A stretch of DNA of 64,000 nucleotides from Cunninghamella blakesleeana (lineage: Eukaryota > Mucoromycota > Mucoromycetes > Mucorales > Cunninghamellaceae), in contig JAFCIZ010000004.1 in NCBI GenBank assembly GCA_017871115.1, positions 372,001 through 436,000 of the forward strand. The letters run 5' to 3'. Below the pieces are notes generated by a model. That model searched no databases, was not told the DNA's origin, and saw only the letters and a list, made by a program, of their open reading frames with translations. This document shows positions 39,320 to 52,074 of the stretch, piece after piece (positions within the stretch are counted from its first letter, which is position 1; every line of letters begins with the position of its first letter). Made by a program: the position numbers and the translations under genes.

Positions 39320-39410
39320 TTGTGATAATAATGTAAATGATGATGAATGGTATTATAAGTTAAAAATGAAGTTTTGGTTTTTTAGTCTTTTTCCAGAAAA
39401 GCCTATGAAG
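34397..39410. other. Gene desert of about 5 kb
   Basis: No intact gene is recognised on either strand. It contains short coding-like pieces on the minus strand near 35.3-36.25 kb, a hairpin with 8-bp arms (ATACATCA/TGATGTAT, 37111-37134), an (AT)n run near 37850-37873, several T(n)A(n) junctions, and near its right end an ACGCGT box (38687-38692) and CGCGCG (38907-38912). Codon structure elsewhere is poor and stops are frequent. Confidence 0.5.
35349..36243 (-). pseudogene. Possible decayed or cryptic multi-exon gene fragments
   Basis: Several minus-strand pieces look coding but do not join in one frame. They are: an ATG-opened piece at 36243-36127 (38 codons, starting MKYNSITKLLHRVGTLF); a 21-nt stretch between AAAATAG and GTAAGT near 35860-35880; a piece after CTATTAG reading VLKREKGFRDYEMF near 35590-35630; and a terminal piece after TTTTTTTAG at 35432-35349 (28 codons from VHVRKVEWKSAPFIDSE to a stop). 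Junctions meet stops or would need introns under 40 bp. I do not recognise the family. It may be a decayed gene, a transposon remnant or chance. Confidence 0.2.
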
Positions 39411-40260
39411 TCAATGTATACGAGAATCCAATTGAGAGGATTTATTGTTATTGTGCTTCTTTTTGCTTCCAGAAATCGATAATAAAAAACCAAAGAATTT
39501 TGAGGAAGAGGAAGAAGTAGAAGTAGGTGAGGATTTTGATCCATCCATGTTGTGATTTAAAGCTTGATGAGAAGGAGGAGGATAATGAGTCATAGTAGTA
39601 GGTGTCATAGGAGAGAGCATATTAGGGAATTCATCATCTGAATAATCAGAATCAGCATCATTGTCATAAGTAGAAGAAGGTGCTAAAGAGATTAAAGAGG
39701 GTGTATGTCTATCAGTACTTGGAACAAGTAAATCATATTTTTCAAGCCATCTATCTAGTACATCGGTACTTGATTGTGTAGAATAAACATAAAGTGGGTC
39801 TTCGTTTAATACTTCATCTTGCTCTCCCAAGTGTTGTTCTAGGGTATCTACCCATTGTGTAAAATGTTTTTCGTTATCAGCTTGTAAAATAAGTTCCATC
39901 AAATCTGAAGTTTGTCCAATTAGTTTAAATATGTTTTGTTTTGTTGAAGAAGGTGATGAAGGTGATGAAATAGATGAGGCTGATGGTATTTCAAGTTTAT
40001 AATGACGAAGGTTAAATGTTAAAATAGGTGTTGTATCAAGCTATAAAATAATAATAACATATAAGTAAAAAATAAAGAAATAAAGAATTCAATTTATTTT
40101 ATTTTTTATTTTTATCAATATTCACCTCATTTTTATAACAGCGTAACTCTTTTGATTCTAATACAAAATATCGTTGTGTCCAGCTTTTACGTACTGTGGA
40201 TTGTCTTTTCATGATTAACCATCCTTTTAATGGTAGAGGTGTAAAGTAGTTAATATACAT
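39411..40260 (-). CDS. Small PH-domain protein
   Basis: Two exons on the complement, 40260-40126 and 40040-39411, encode 254 residues. A PH domain occupies about residues 8-110: PLKGWLIMKRQSTVRKSWTQRYFVLESKELRCYKNE, then TPILTFNLRHYKLEIP, then MELILQADNEKHFTQWVDTLEQHL with the expected Trp in the final helix. The rest is an acidic Ser/Asp stretch (NDADSDYSDDEF) and a Pro/Ser/His-rich tail with a short basic end (GSKKKHNNN). PH domains bind phosphoinositides or proteins at membranes; partners here are unknown. The intron donor is GTGAAT. The upstream region carries a perfect palindrome and CGCG motifs that suggest regulated transcription. Confidence 0.8.
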
Positions 40261-40422
40261 GTTTATGCAAGTTAAAGATAAAAGGAATAAATATATTAAA
40301 GTAAATATAAAATATAATACAGAAAAAAATTAATTATATTAAAAAAAAAAAAGAGGGAAAAAGAAAGAAAAGAGAGTAGAAAAAAAAAATCAATTTTTAT
40401 AATTTCGAAAAAAAAAAATAGC

Positions 40423-40436
40423 GGGGTTTAAACCCC
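40423..40436. promoter_or_regulatory. Perfect 14-bp palindrome GGGGTTTAAACCCC
   Basis: A fully symmetrical site 163 bp upstream of the PH-domain gene start. A run of four G/C on both arms is rare in this AT-rich DNA. It could bind a dimeric regulator; no specific factor is recognised. Confidence 0.45.
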
Positions 40437-40473
40437 ATTTCCAAAATAAAATATCCCTTTCAAGCCCTTTTTA

Positions 40474-40484
40474 CCTTCGCGCGT
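40474..40484 (+). promoter_or_regulatory. CCTTCGCGCGT site 1 (E2F/MBF-like)
   Basis: An 11-mer containing TTCGCGCG, similar to E2F/MBF cell-cycle elements, about 214 bp upstream of the PH-domain gene start. The same 11-mer occurs inverted at 40872-40882. Confidence 0.4.
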
Positions 40485-40871
40485 CGATTTAGCGAAAAAG
40501 CCAAGGTAGTACGAAGTAATGCAGAGTCCGAGATAAAATAAAAAAGCTTAAACAATACATAAAATTAAATGTATATATATATATATATATATATATGGAT
40601 ATATCGAATCCTACTGTTTACAAATGAAATTAATTGAAAATAATAATAAATAATAATAAAACATGGTATAATGATTTATTTACTTTTGATCATCTTTATC
40701 TTCATCTCCTTTTTTTTTTTTTTTAATAGTACAGACATATTCTTTCAGCCAACCCAAAAATAGTATGTTGATAGAAATTTATATATATATATATTTTGTA
40801 ACACATCAAAAAATCGTCATTTGTATTACATTTGAACAATAAATTTACTATTATTTGAATTTGTCTCCGTA

Positions 40872-40882
40872 ACGCGCGAAGG
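40872..40882 (-). promoter_or_regulatory. CCTTCGCGCGT site 2, inverted
   Basis: Exact reverse complement of the site at 40474-40484, about 612 bp upstream of the PH-domain gene start. Exact recurrence of a CG-rich 11-mer within 400 bp is unlikely by chance at this base composition. Confidence 0.4.
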
Positions 40883-41873
40883 CTTTCTCTCTTGCCCTCT
40901 CGCTCACTCGTTCTAAGCTGTATAAATATATATATATAGAAATCTATCTTTATTTTTTTCATTATAATTATAGAATATGGTAATCTGCAGAAGGACCGAA
41001 GGTGATAAAAAAAAGGAAATAAACCCTTCTTTTTCTTTTTTTAATAATTCTATTCCCTATTTTCATTTATCATCATATGAATAAAATATACTGCCAAGTT
41101 GCCAAGTAACTTAAAAATTAAGATCATCACCATGTTACCGATCAAATACATATTTATTTATCATTTCACTTAATCAAATTTAATTAAAATAACATTGCCA
41201 TATTTATAACTATTTTATTTTTATTATTGTTATTTTTATTATTATAAAAGGAGAGAGAGAGTAAAACGGAATAAGGGAGATTTAATGCTTTTTTCGATTT
41301 TCGATATGCCCTAAAAAAAAAAATTATTGTACATTACATATTTCATTTTCGATTTCCTTTTTCATAACACATGGTTCATCCTAGGCAATAACTGTCATCG
41401 TTTATACTTTTTGATTATTATTTACTATTTTGTAATAAATCCGAGACTTTTTTTTTTAAAAAAAAAAAAAACTGCTTTTGTTATCAATTTATTCCGGGAA
41501 TGATTTCTTAAAGCCAATCCTTAATTTAATATAATTCATTATCCCTTTGAATAACATGAAAAAAAAAGGAAAAAAAAATTTTTTTTGATTCTCTTGACAA
41601 ATTAGTAAATCATATACCATATTTATCAACCACACAGACATATGATTATAATATTAAATAGCTTTTTTTTTTCTTGATGTATATTTATATGAAAATATAT
41701 ATTTATTAAAAATACAAAAAAAAAAAAAAAAAAAAAAAAAATGAAACCATACGCACAATAAAAATATAATATATGAATGCTAATATATATAAAAAATAAA
41801 AATAATAAAATAAAATAAAATCATAATCATACACATAATAAAAAAAATACCTTATAAAAAAAACACACATCAT

Positions 41874-42986
41874 CTATGATTTCGTTGAATTATTATCACT
41901 CATAGGTTTATCTTCTAATATAACTCTTTTTATATCATTTTTTTCTTCAGGACGAGGCGATGGAACAGGAGACGCTTCAGTAGATGATGGCGTAGGGGTA
42001 GTAGTTGAAGGAGATGAAGCAGATTGTTGTTTTTGTTTTGATGAACGTGATGATTTTGGTTTTAAAGATGCAACGCGACGAAGTAATCCGCCTCCTCCTG
42101 AGGGTGAAGAAGATGATGGTTTTTTATCTTCCTTTTTTTGATTTGGTGATGAAGGTAGTGATGAATGGATCGATTGTTCTCCTAAATTGAATAACTTTGA
42201 TTCTTCTCCTATTAAAGTAGATGCTGAGGCTGGTGAAGTGGGCTGATCCTTTTTAATAGGTTGTGGTGAAACAACTTTAACATTGGATGATGTGATCTTT
42301 GGTAATTCTTTATTTGTTAATGATTCTTTGGATGGTGTATATTTTGGTGAAGGTATATCATTATTATTATTATTCACACTTTGTGGTGACGATGTAGTGA
42401 CAGGTGTGGTAGGAGAAGAAATAACTATAGGCGTTGCTATAGTTGAGGATGGCAAGGGTGTTGTTGAGGGTGGAACAGATGTATTATCTTTTTCTGAGTG
42501 ATTAGCTGTTGGTGGTGATGATGATGATTTATTAATGTCCTCTTTTTCTTTGTTTGTATCATTATTATTTAAGGCAGTTGGGGTGGTCGTTGTTGGTGGG
42601 GTGGCAAATTGAATATGTTTCTCATTATCAACATCATTGTCTATGTTGTTATTTTCTTTATCTTTCGGTTCTAATATTCCTATTTTAGTAATACCTTCTG
42701 GTTGGTTTCCTTTTTCTTTATCCAATGCAGCCAAGGAATCCTTAAAATCACTAGATGCACCCTGAGAAATGGGAGTTCCTACATAATCCTTTCCTTGTAA
42801 TTGTTGATTTCCGGAAAATAAGATTGTATGGTAGTGAAGTAAATCTTCGAATACAAAATCAGATCCCCATTCACCTGGGTGTTCAGCTTGGTTATGATCA
42901 TGGAAAATGGCTGGTGTAAACATATAAGATAAATTTTGAACATTCATTTTGTTAACATTAGCATTTTCAGCAACTCTGTATATAGT

Positions 42987-43024
<38 letters not shown>

Positions 43025-44685
43025 GAGGACAATCATCGTTAGTAATTAAATTATAGGCAATTTTTTTTTTATTTTTTGGATCATAATTATTTTTTTGTCA
43101 TACATACTTTGATAAATGTCGTACAACAATTTCCAAGGTATCTCTACGAGGTGGAGGTAATTCATTGACAATTTTCTGTAAAATAACTAGTCTTTCTTGA
43201 GGATTTTTGATGGTAGAATATTTCATACGTTCTTCGACATTATATTTTAATAAAGGTGATGCCAATTCCCTCAAATATATTTTAACGACTGCTGCAATAG
43301 TAAAGACATCATACTGTGAATGGAATTCAAAATTTTCTTCATCTTTTTCAAATTCTGCCTTTAACATATCCAAATTGGTTTGACGTGGTGATATACGATA
43401 AATACCTTCCTTTTGAAGTCCCCCTAACTCTTCAATAGCATTTATACATTTACTAATAACTAATGGTACTGTTCGTTGATGTTCTTTAGCATATTCTACC
43501 AACGATGATCCAAATAATATATCTATAAATGATATAAAAATAATTAGTGAATAAATAAATTACTAGAGGTTTATTGCTTTTTTCTTTTTAAAAAAATCAG
43601 ATGCTTATTTGCTTAATCAATCTTTTTTTTTTTTCTATATGCTTTATTTATTTATCTTACCTTTGTAGGTACCATTATAAAAATTACAATATTGAACACG
43701 GCGTGGAATAATATAATTTTGTTTTTGATATTCTTTTTGATATAATATAATATCCTTTTCAGAGTCAATAGCATACACAGCACCGAGATTAGTTTTGGCC
43801 AACTAAATTTATAAATAAAAATGTAATATAGAATAATAAATGGAAAAATGAATACATTTTGTATTATATTATATGTATATATACATTGGTTATTTTACAC
43901 TTTTTAACTTACTGATGCCTCTTTCAATAGAACGTTTTGCTCAACTGATAATATAGATGCTAAAATAAATTTAATAGCTTCTGTTTTATCCAAAAAGACT
44001 ACTTCTACATTCTATATAAAATATAAACAACCAAATTTATTAATTTATTAATATGATTATGACTTATTTTACTTGAATTTTTTTTTTTTTTTTGTATTAT
44101 TGTTGTTGTTGCTTACTTTAACAGCATTTATCATTCCTTCCATTTGAGATTTTCTAAACTTTTCTAAAATTTGAACTGATTTTCGATATTCCAAATCTAA
44201 ATATCAGTAATAAAAAAAAATAGTATATAAATTCATAAGTAAAGAAATAGAATAGTCAATCATTATATAAGAATTTTATAATTTGTATTTTTATAAATAA
44301 ATGTGTACCTGTATCGTGTATATCTTTTTTAATTTTTGCACATCTAGCACTTTGTTTTGAGGGGTCAGGAGCAGTAGCAGCAGCAAATTGGGTTTTCATA
44401 TGAGCCATTAAACCACTTACTTTTTTTCTATTTGAACTATGGGTTGATTCTTGTAAAGAATTTATACTACTTCCATCTGTATCATGGTCATTATCGGTTG
44501 ATTTTCTTGGTTCATCAATAATAGCATGTTGATCCACTTGTTCAATTGCTTCAATATATTGTTGATTAGCTGCAAGTTCATTACATTTTGCTGTATATGC
44601 TTTCTTTGCCTGATTTATATTTATATATAACATGTAAAAATAATAATAAAAATAATAAGCATGAATTTCTTTTCATATATTCATC

Positions 44686-44720
<35 letters not shown>

Positions 44721-44873
44721 TTATTACTTTGACAAAATCACGAGTTCGAAAAGTGATATACTGAGAATTTCTGTCGCTGACCAATTGTTTTACATTTTTT
44801 CGTCGATTTTCTTGCTTTTCCTATTACCCAAAATAGAAATATATATTTATATGTTATTTATATAAATATATAA

Positions 44874-44912
<39 letters not shown>

Positions 44913-45622
44913 AACATCATTTTTTATAACATTTTACTGTTACTACTGTATTTGTTTATTTATTTTATTTTTATTATTATTATTATTATTACTATAACAA
45001 TATTGATATATTTATATATACCTTCACTTCTGTTAAAACATCAATTTGTTTTTTTATCTCGTCTGCTAATTCTTGTCTTGATTGGATGATTTTTCCCAGA
45101 GACACCTCATATTGCATGGTGGCTGCTCGTAAAGATGTTGTATCAGACCCAAAATAAGGACAAGGTTCAGGCTCAGGAATAGAGCTCGTTTTAGAAATCT
45201 TTGATAAAGACTGTATATAGGTTTCTTCAGCTACAACTCTATTAATATATAAATATATAGATATAGATATAGATACACGTATATGTAAATGAAAGTTAAT
45301 ATATATAACTATGATGTTCGCTTTTTCCTATTACTTATTATTTAATTACCTAGCCTTCAGTAAAGCAATAAACCTTTCAAGATCTTTTATACTCCAGTGT
45401 AATGTTTTTTTTATATGTTCTGTATGCAAATCAATACTAGCTAACTATATTATTTTCATTGTTGTTGTTGTTGTTGTTGTTATTTTTTAAAAAATAAAAT
45501 AAGAAACTGTTTTAAGTACTTTCATTGCATAAAACGTATTTTTATTTGTATATTATTTTTATTTATTTATTGTTATTAACCTCTTCATCTTGAGTTATAG
45601 GTTTTCCGGAAGATAGGTGCAT
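41874..45622 (-). CDS. F-BAR / RhoGAP protein (Rgd1-like)
   Basis: Ten exons on the complement: 45622-45581, 45444-45350, 45238-45022, 44820-44728, 44609-44309, 44196-44117, 44011-43913, 43802-43661, 43522-43108, 42975-41874. They encode 861 residues. An F-BAR region (about 15-330) starts TLHWSIKDLERFIALLKARVVAEETYIQSLSKI. The RhoGAP domain (about 357-560) has LFGSSLVEYAKEHQRTVPLVISKCINAIEELGG and EGIYRISPRQ, whose Arg in GIYR is the expected arginine finger. VKIYLRELASPLL and NVQNLSYMFTPAIF follow. The last 300 residues are Ser/Thr/Pro-rich with a basic patch (LLRRVASLKPKSSRSSK). In yeast, Rgd1 acts on Rho3/Rho4 in polarised growth and at the division site. The insert within the F-BAR region (DNDHDTDGSSINSL) lengthens a loop. 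Confidence 0.92.
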
Positions 45623-45962
45623 ACCAAAATAAAACTTATGTATATACTAAACGAATTGCTTTTGTTTGTTTGCTTTATATTTAATAAAGATTTTTATATA
45701 TGTATATATATTTAAAGTATAGAATTATATATAAACTGAATAATAAATTAAGTAGAGAAAGAAGAAAAAAAATAAAGGAAAAAAAATTGAAAAGTGAGAA
45801 AAAGAAATTGGAAAATGGAAAATGGAAATAAAATAAAAAAAAAATCCACCGGAACTTGAAAACAAATTTCAGTTTATTTTATTATATTGTAACTATAAAT
45901 ACTACTACTTCTTTTTAATAATCATAATAAAAACTTAACTCTAATACAAAAATATCTAAAGT
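45623..45962. other. Intergenic, upstream of the RhoGAP gene
   Basis: Purine-rich on the plus strand (about 45750-45845), which is a pyrimidine tract on the gene strand before the RhoGAP start. No coding exon is seen. Confidence 0.45.
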
Positions 45963-47665
45963 TTATTCCAATTTTGGTTGAGGTTTCGATTTACCATGTC
46001 CAAAACCAAAAGCCGCGTTCATATCATCAGGGTCCATTCTATTTTAAAATAAGAATAAGAATATAAGCAACCAATGTATATATATATAATCAAAAGAATA
46101 AAAAATAAAGCATAAAAATATATTTTAAATTATTTTACTTACTCCCTAAATTCATAATGGCCTTCACCATCAAATCTTAAAAGGAATTCGTGATGACGGA
46201 CCAAGGATGTTCTAGCCAAATGAAGAAAAGTTTGATTTTAATTGGATGATCCAAGTAAATAAATTTCAATATAGCCATCATCATATCTTTTTTTATTTTT
46301 TATTTTGCTGACTATTATTATATCGTTACCTATGAGAAACCGTAAAGAGAGTAATACCAAGAGTTCTAGCATGTTCATACATAATAGCCTCTATATCTAC
46401 ACTAACAGCACTAGTACATTCATCAAGAATTGCCTATAATGAAGATACATACATAAATAAAGATGAATATAAATATAATAAATAATAATTAACGAATGTG
46501 ATTATAATTATAAATTAAACTTTACAAATTGAGGCTTATGGTAAAATAATCTAGCCATAGCAACACGTTGTTTTTCACCACCTGACAAGCTATTTAAATA
46601 GAATAAAATAAAGTTATTCGCCATTGCCCTAAAGGGAAAAAAAAACTACAATCTTATTTTTTTTTTTTTTATTTTTTCTTACACATCAGCCCAATCTTGA
46701 ACGGCGTCCCATCCACCTTCGCGTTCAACAAGATAAGATAAATGAACAGTTTCTAAAAGATCCATTAATTTTTCGTCGGTAAATCCCTTACTGCGTGCTT
46801 CATTTGCTGTATCTGGGTAAATGATTTGATCTCGGAAGGTACCTAATGGAAGATATGGTTTTTGAGGTACATAAAAAAGTTTACCAGCAGCAGGTTTTGT
46901 CAAAGTGCCACCTATTTATTAAAAAAAGACAAATAAAGGCTTATTAATATATATACATATATACGTTTATTTGTTTATTTGTTTATTTTATTTTCAGTTA
47001 TGTATTTTTAAGTTACCAAACAAAGGCCATAAATCACCAAGAATACGGAATAAAGAACTCTTACTAAAATTAATTTTTGAAAAACAAAGCAAGTGTAACG
47101 TTAATTTTTTAATTCTTTCCTTTGTTTTTCAAATCCTTCCTTTTTTTGTTTTTGTTTTGACATTACCCACAACCATTAGGTCCAGAAACTAAAGTATTCA
47201 TACCTTGATTCACTTTGAAAGATAATTCTTTGAGCTAAACAATAAAAAAATGCACATATTAATAAATAAACGTTTTTACCGCCAGTACTATTATACTTTT
47301 TTTTAAAAATACTAAAATAAAGTACTTACTAAGACATCATTATTAGGTGTAACAATTGGCACTTTATCAAAAATAATAACTCCATCTTTTACAATTAGTT
47401 TTCCGTTCATCTTGCTTGAATCCACCACTAAAGTAAAAAAAAAGTATATATTTATATATAATATTAATGAATAATATGTTGATTTGTATTTACATCTATA
47501 TAATAATAATAATTAACGATAATCACTTAATACTATTTACCTTGACTTTCTACAGTTTGGCTTTCGTCATTAGAGACCATGGATCGAGTGTATTTACCAT
47601 CACGAACATCACTTAAAACATCGAAAAGCTCAGCCACACGGTGCTACAGTTATTAAAAATTTATA

Positions 47666-47707
<42 letters not shown>

Positions 47708-48121
47708 AAGAATGATAAATACCAGTGGTTTGGCACTTTCTGTCTTTTTTTTTATAATTATTTTTTGTTCTTTATTACCGTATAACCAGCAAAACGAGTC
47801 AAATCTCTACCAGTAAGAATTAAGCGACCGACAGCTTGGGAAAGATTAATCAAATAACTTGCTGAAAAAAATAAATAAATAAAAATAAATAAAAGTAATC
47901 TTTGTTTTTTTATTTTATTTTATTTTATTTTATTTTATTTTATTTTATTTTATTTTATTTTAAAATTCAATTACAATTTCTAGAATAATCTTCCATAAGT
48001 TTTGTAGGATCATCATTAAGAGCACCCATATGCTTAGTAGCTATTATTTCAAATAAAATAAAAATAATAAAATAATAAATAAGAGATACAAGTTTTCATT
48101 TATTTCTTGTATTTTCAGCCA

Positions 48122-48159
<38 letters not shown>

Positions 48160-48417
48160 AATGACTTACCATAGCGAGGATCAAATACTGGTCTAGCAAG
48201 AAGGCTAAAATAATTTTTTTATGAAAATAAAAAATAAGCTTTTGATCTGAAAAAATTATATTTTAACTTTTATAATGCAAACCGACTTACTAGTAAGCAG
48301 TCATTGTAGCACAGTATTTTACAAGAACAGAGTCAAAAATACCATTTAAGAAACGAAGAGTATACACTTTTTTTTCATGATTAACAATCTATCATAGATA
48401 AAAAAAAACATTTTTTA

Positions 48418-48450
<33 letters not shown>

Positions 48451-49937
48451 GCTGTTATTATTAGTAATTGTTCACTTAGTTACCTTTTGGAAACTATTAT
48501 TTACACCTTCTTTTTCACGTTCTCCACCGCCGTAGAATGCAATTTCTTCGGAATGTGTGATGATACGAGACTATTTTTTAAAAAAGAATAAAAAAAAAAA
48601 AATGAGAATAAGAATAATTTTAATTAATAAACTGATGTGAAAATCACGACAATATATATATTATTTTCAAACTTACATGTGTAAATCTAAAATCACCTTC
48701 TAATTTTTGTTCAATAGCAGTATCTATTTAATATATATATAAGTATATATTATCAATTAATACCATATATATAATATATTTATTAATTAACTATTTATAC
48801 AGCTTACATTTGCCAAATGGAGGAGAGAAAGCACGTAACAATACACCTGACATGACGAAATAGGCGATCATAAAGAATGGTGCTTCATTACCACTAAATT
48901 ATATAATAATAATAATAATAATAATAAAACAAGGCAATATACATTAGTTTACCCAAAAAAAACTACTCTTTTTTTATATAAATTCTTTATAAAGATTTAC
49001 ATGGCTTCACCCAATTTATAAGCAAATAAGAAAATATCAACAACTGGTTTTGCAATATCAGAGTATAAATGAGACAAGTTTTCGGCAAACTTATCAATAT
49101 CTTGAGTTAATAATTGATCAGCATTTTGTAAACGATTATCTAAATTAGAGATCTTGTAAAAAGTAATATTATCCAAATATTGATTATGTGCGTGCTACAA
49201 AAGAAAGAAAGAATAAAAGGAAGAAAATTACATTTTATTAAAACCCTAACCAATTACCATATGATTTTATATACACAGTATGTATTAATTTTACCTTTGT
49301 TAATCTTTCGCGGAAACTTAAAGCCAGTGCACTAATAGTTAGTTTCAAAGAATTATTTACAATACTCATTGGCCACTAAAAGTTAAATAACGTCAATGAA
49401 TATATATATATATATATATATATGCCATTATTATCACTATCATTACTATCATATTATTATTATTGTTATTATTTAAAAAAATGTCTTTTTTTTACCATCA
49501 TTAATCCAAATTCGAAGATAACCTTGGCAATGAATGATTTTCTATTACGTGATACAATAGCTTTGACGACCGAACTATGTTATAAAGTACATATTAATAT
49601 TTCTATACATAAATACATTTATATATTATATTTTTTGTCTAAAACGGTTTGATAAAATGATTACCCATTAAATCCAGAAAACCTTTTTTAAAAGAGAAAT
49701 AAAAAAAAATAAAGTTAATAAAGCTACTGTATTACATAAGTATCTAAATAAAAAATCATGTACAGATAAATAATGTTTACCAGATATCTAACCAGGTACG
49801 AGCAATAAGAACTGAAGCTAATATGAAAAGTAAACCAGCTTCTTTGCTTAAAGGACCTACAATAATAATAATAATAATAAATTATATTAAATCCAAAAAA
49901 AAATAATACGGTGAATAAAACGCATAATATAAATTGT

Positions 49938-49986
<49 letters not shown>

Positions 49987-50231
49987 CCAGGAATACAGAT
50001 AGGTAATAAGCGGCGCATTTGTTCAATAAAAGTTGAGTTAACACCTACTTTTTGAGATTTCTTTCCACGTTTCTCCTTTGCGTTGGTCGTTTTTTGATGT
50101 TCTTTTGCTACTTTTTGACCGGAAGAAAGAACATGTTTACGAGCCTTATAGACGGCGAATAAAAGTGTAATAACTAAAAAACCCGAGAAAGATTTAGATC
50201 TATTAGCCAATAAAGATTGAATCTGTGCCAT
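45963..50231 (-). CDS. Peroxisomal ABC half-transporter, subfamily D (PXA/ABCD)
   Basis: Twenty-two exons on the complement: 50231-49988, 49856-49781, 49682-49665, 49574-49496, 49375-49295, 49194-49001, 48893-48808, 48723-48677, 48570-48484, 48388-48291, 48204-48170, 48040-47975, 47861-47779, 47643-47541, 47427-47330, 47234-47167, 47063-47017, 46911-46683, 46589-46526, 46433-46330, 46211-46143, 46038-45963. They encode 683 residues. One transmembrane domain precedes one nucleotide-binding domain. Marks are the ABCD EAA-like motif [11 protein letters not shown], Walker [29 protein letters not shown], signature LSGGEKQR, Walker [13 protein letters not shown] and the switch His in [13 protein letters not shown]. 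Known role: ABCD proteins dimerise and import very-long-chain acyl-CoA for peroxisomal beta-oxidation. Exon 3 is only 18 nt; exon 11 is 35 nt. Confidence 0.93.
47911..47961. repeat. (TATTT)n array in an ABCD intron
   Basis: About ten tandem TATTT units in the intron between exons 12 and 13. (AT)n runs also occur in neighbouring introns (about 47670-47701, 48126-48155 and 49939-49984). Confidence 0.9.
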
Positions 50232-50578
50232 AGCCTATTATTACTATTATTTAAGAAAAATAAAAAAAGAAAAAGAAAAAATATGAAAAATAAAAGAGAT
50301 TTAATAGGAGTGGAGGAAGGAAAAAAAGAAAAGGAAAAAAAAGATGAGGGGTTAAAAAACTATCCAAAAAAAAAAGAGCGGCATTTTAAAATTGCTTTTT
50401 AAAAAAAAAAATTAATAATAAATATTTAACCAAAGATAAAATTATTTCCAGTACCTAAGAAACCGATATATATAGACAAAAATAGTATTCAAACTTTTAT
50501 TATAATTATGATTATTATTAAGAAGGAGAAAGAGAAAAAAAAAGGATTTAAAAAATTCAATACTACGTATATATTAAA
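50232..50578. other. Intergenic, upstream of the ABCD gene
   Basis: Purine-rich on the plus strand, which is a pyrimidine-rich promoter tract for the minus-strand ABCD gene. No coding exon is recognised. Confidence 0.45.
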
Positions 50579-52074
50579 TTATTTTTGTTGTTTAGTTTTT
50601 TTGCAAGTAGCTTTATGGCTCTTGAAATCAGATATTTGACAATCACGAGAACAATACCAAATAGCTTTACAACCACCACAACATAATAAAGGCTTACCAG
50701 CTTGATCTTTAAGGTGAGTAGCACCACAACTAGAACAATTCTTGGGGCTAGCAGGGTAAGGAGAATTAAGGATACCAGCCTTGATAAGTTGTTCAATCTT
50801 TTCATTATATTGTTTCTTTGGCATACTTGCTAAGATTAAACGACGAGCTTCTTCGGTGGTTTCATACACTTGAATGGCTTCACGTTTTATTTCATTCATA
50901 CCAACATGAGTACCATAAAGTTCCTTGAATCTTAATTCGGCGGCCTTGGCTTTATCATAATATTCTTTGGCTTCTTTAGATTTTTGTTTTTTTAAAAGAG
51001 ACATGGAATACAAAGCATTGATATTATCTGGGGTATCAGGATGACCACGTTCCAAGTACAATTCAAAATTCTTGATGGCAGTGTCATTATTCTTTAATGA
51101 CATATGTACTGATCCTAAAATACTATATGCTAAATAAAAGTCCTTATCTAACTCTAAACTCTTTTCCAAATCTTTAATACCAAGTCTATATATACATTGG
51201 TGATGATGATTAAATAATAATAATAATGAAAATTAGCTACATAAATATAATATAAAGTTTTAATAAGGAAAATATTTCCATTATATAACTTATGTAACAC
51301 TTACTCCAATTGGTTAGTTGAAAAATAGCATGAAGCACGAAGGAAATAAACACGAGCAGGTAAATCATTGTAAGAATCAATAGCTAAAGTAAGGGTAGTA
51401 ATACTATATATTAAAAAAAAAATATAAATATAAACATAAATATATAAAAATTAATATATCAAATTCTTTTTTTTGCATTTATTGAAAAAAAAAAAATGCA
51501 TATCAACCACCCTTTTTTTTCCCCTTTTATATATATTTGTACTTATTTATTTATCTTTTATTTTATTATTATTATTCCTTTACCAGTGTTCAAATTGCTT
51601 GCCTACCAATAAAATCCATGCAGAGAATAAAAGACTATATTTAACAAAGAAACCTTCTTTTTCTTCTTCAGGAATATTTTTTAATAAAACCTTTTCATAT
51701 TGTTGACCAAGGATAAGGACACGTTCAGACATAGGAGCAGACTTATCATCAATTAACCAAGCATCTACCATAGTTTCAGCTGATGTTTTAATATCTTCTT
51801 CATATTCGTCTAAAACAGAATCTTCTAAAGAACGAGGAATAGTCATACATAAATCATAACCTTTGCGGAATAAAGCCTTGGCTTCTTGATATTTTTTAAC
51901 ACCAGGATCAGTAGTTTCACCAGATTTACCGCGTGCTTCTAATAAGTCATAAGCAATAAATTGTTGACTACCTTCTAAATAACGATCAACGTATTCTTCA
52001 GCAGCTTCAACGGCCTTGTTTTCAGTGGTGGAAACTTGGTTTTCAATGGGTGCTGTAGCAGTAGTAGCAGACAT
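50579..52074 (-). CDS. TPR and MYND zinc-finger protein
   Basis: Three exons on the complement, 52074-51584, 51403-51305 and 51185-50579, encode 398 residues. Tetratricopeptide-like helices cover about residues 155-265, for example RVYFLRASCYFSTNQLELGIKDLEKSLELDKDFYLAYSILGSVHMSL and NFELYLERG. The C-terminus is a MYND finger: CSSCGATH, LLCCGGCKAIWYCSRDCQ, DFKSHKATCKK, with the Cys and His ligands of the family. MYND fingers bind proline-containing peptides, and TPRs bind protein partners. No SET domain is present, so it is probably an adaptor rather than a methyltransferase. A precise orthologue is not recognised. Codon use is more GC-rich than the neighbours, which may point to high expression. 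Confidence 0.85.

Larger units (their letters stand above)
40261..41873. other. Intergenic, upstream of the PH-domain gene
   Basis: 1.6 kb holding the palindrome at 40423-40436, two CCTTCGCGCGT sites, AT runs (40571-40594), a T(10)A(14) junction at about 41448-41471 and a 30-nt poly-A near 41713-41741. A short minus-strand reading over 40723-40962 was judged not to be a gene. The right part is the 3' flank of the RhoGAP gene. Confidence 0.5.

Noticed and set aside
40723..40962. Minus-strand open frame of 79 codons overlapping one CCTTCGCGCGT site.
   Set aside because: It is mostly IYIYI-type translation of AT repeats, has no recognisable domain, and its codon pattern is not gene-like.
42005..42501. 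Plus-strand frames inside the RhoGAP C-terminal exon.
   Set aside because: They are shadows of the Ser/Thr/Pro-rich coding sequence on the opposite strand.
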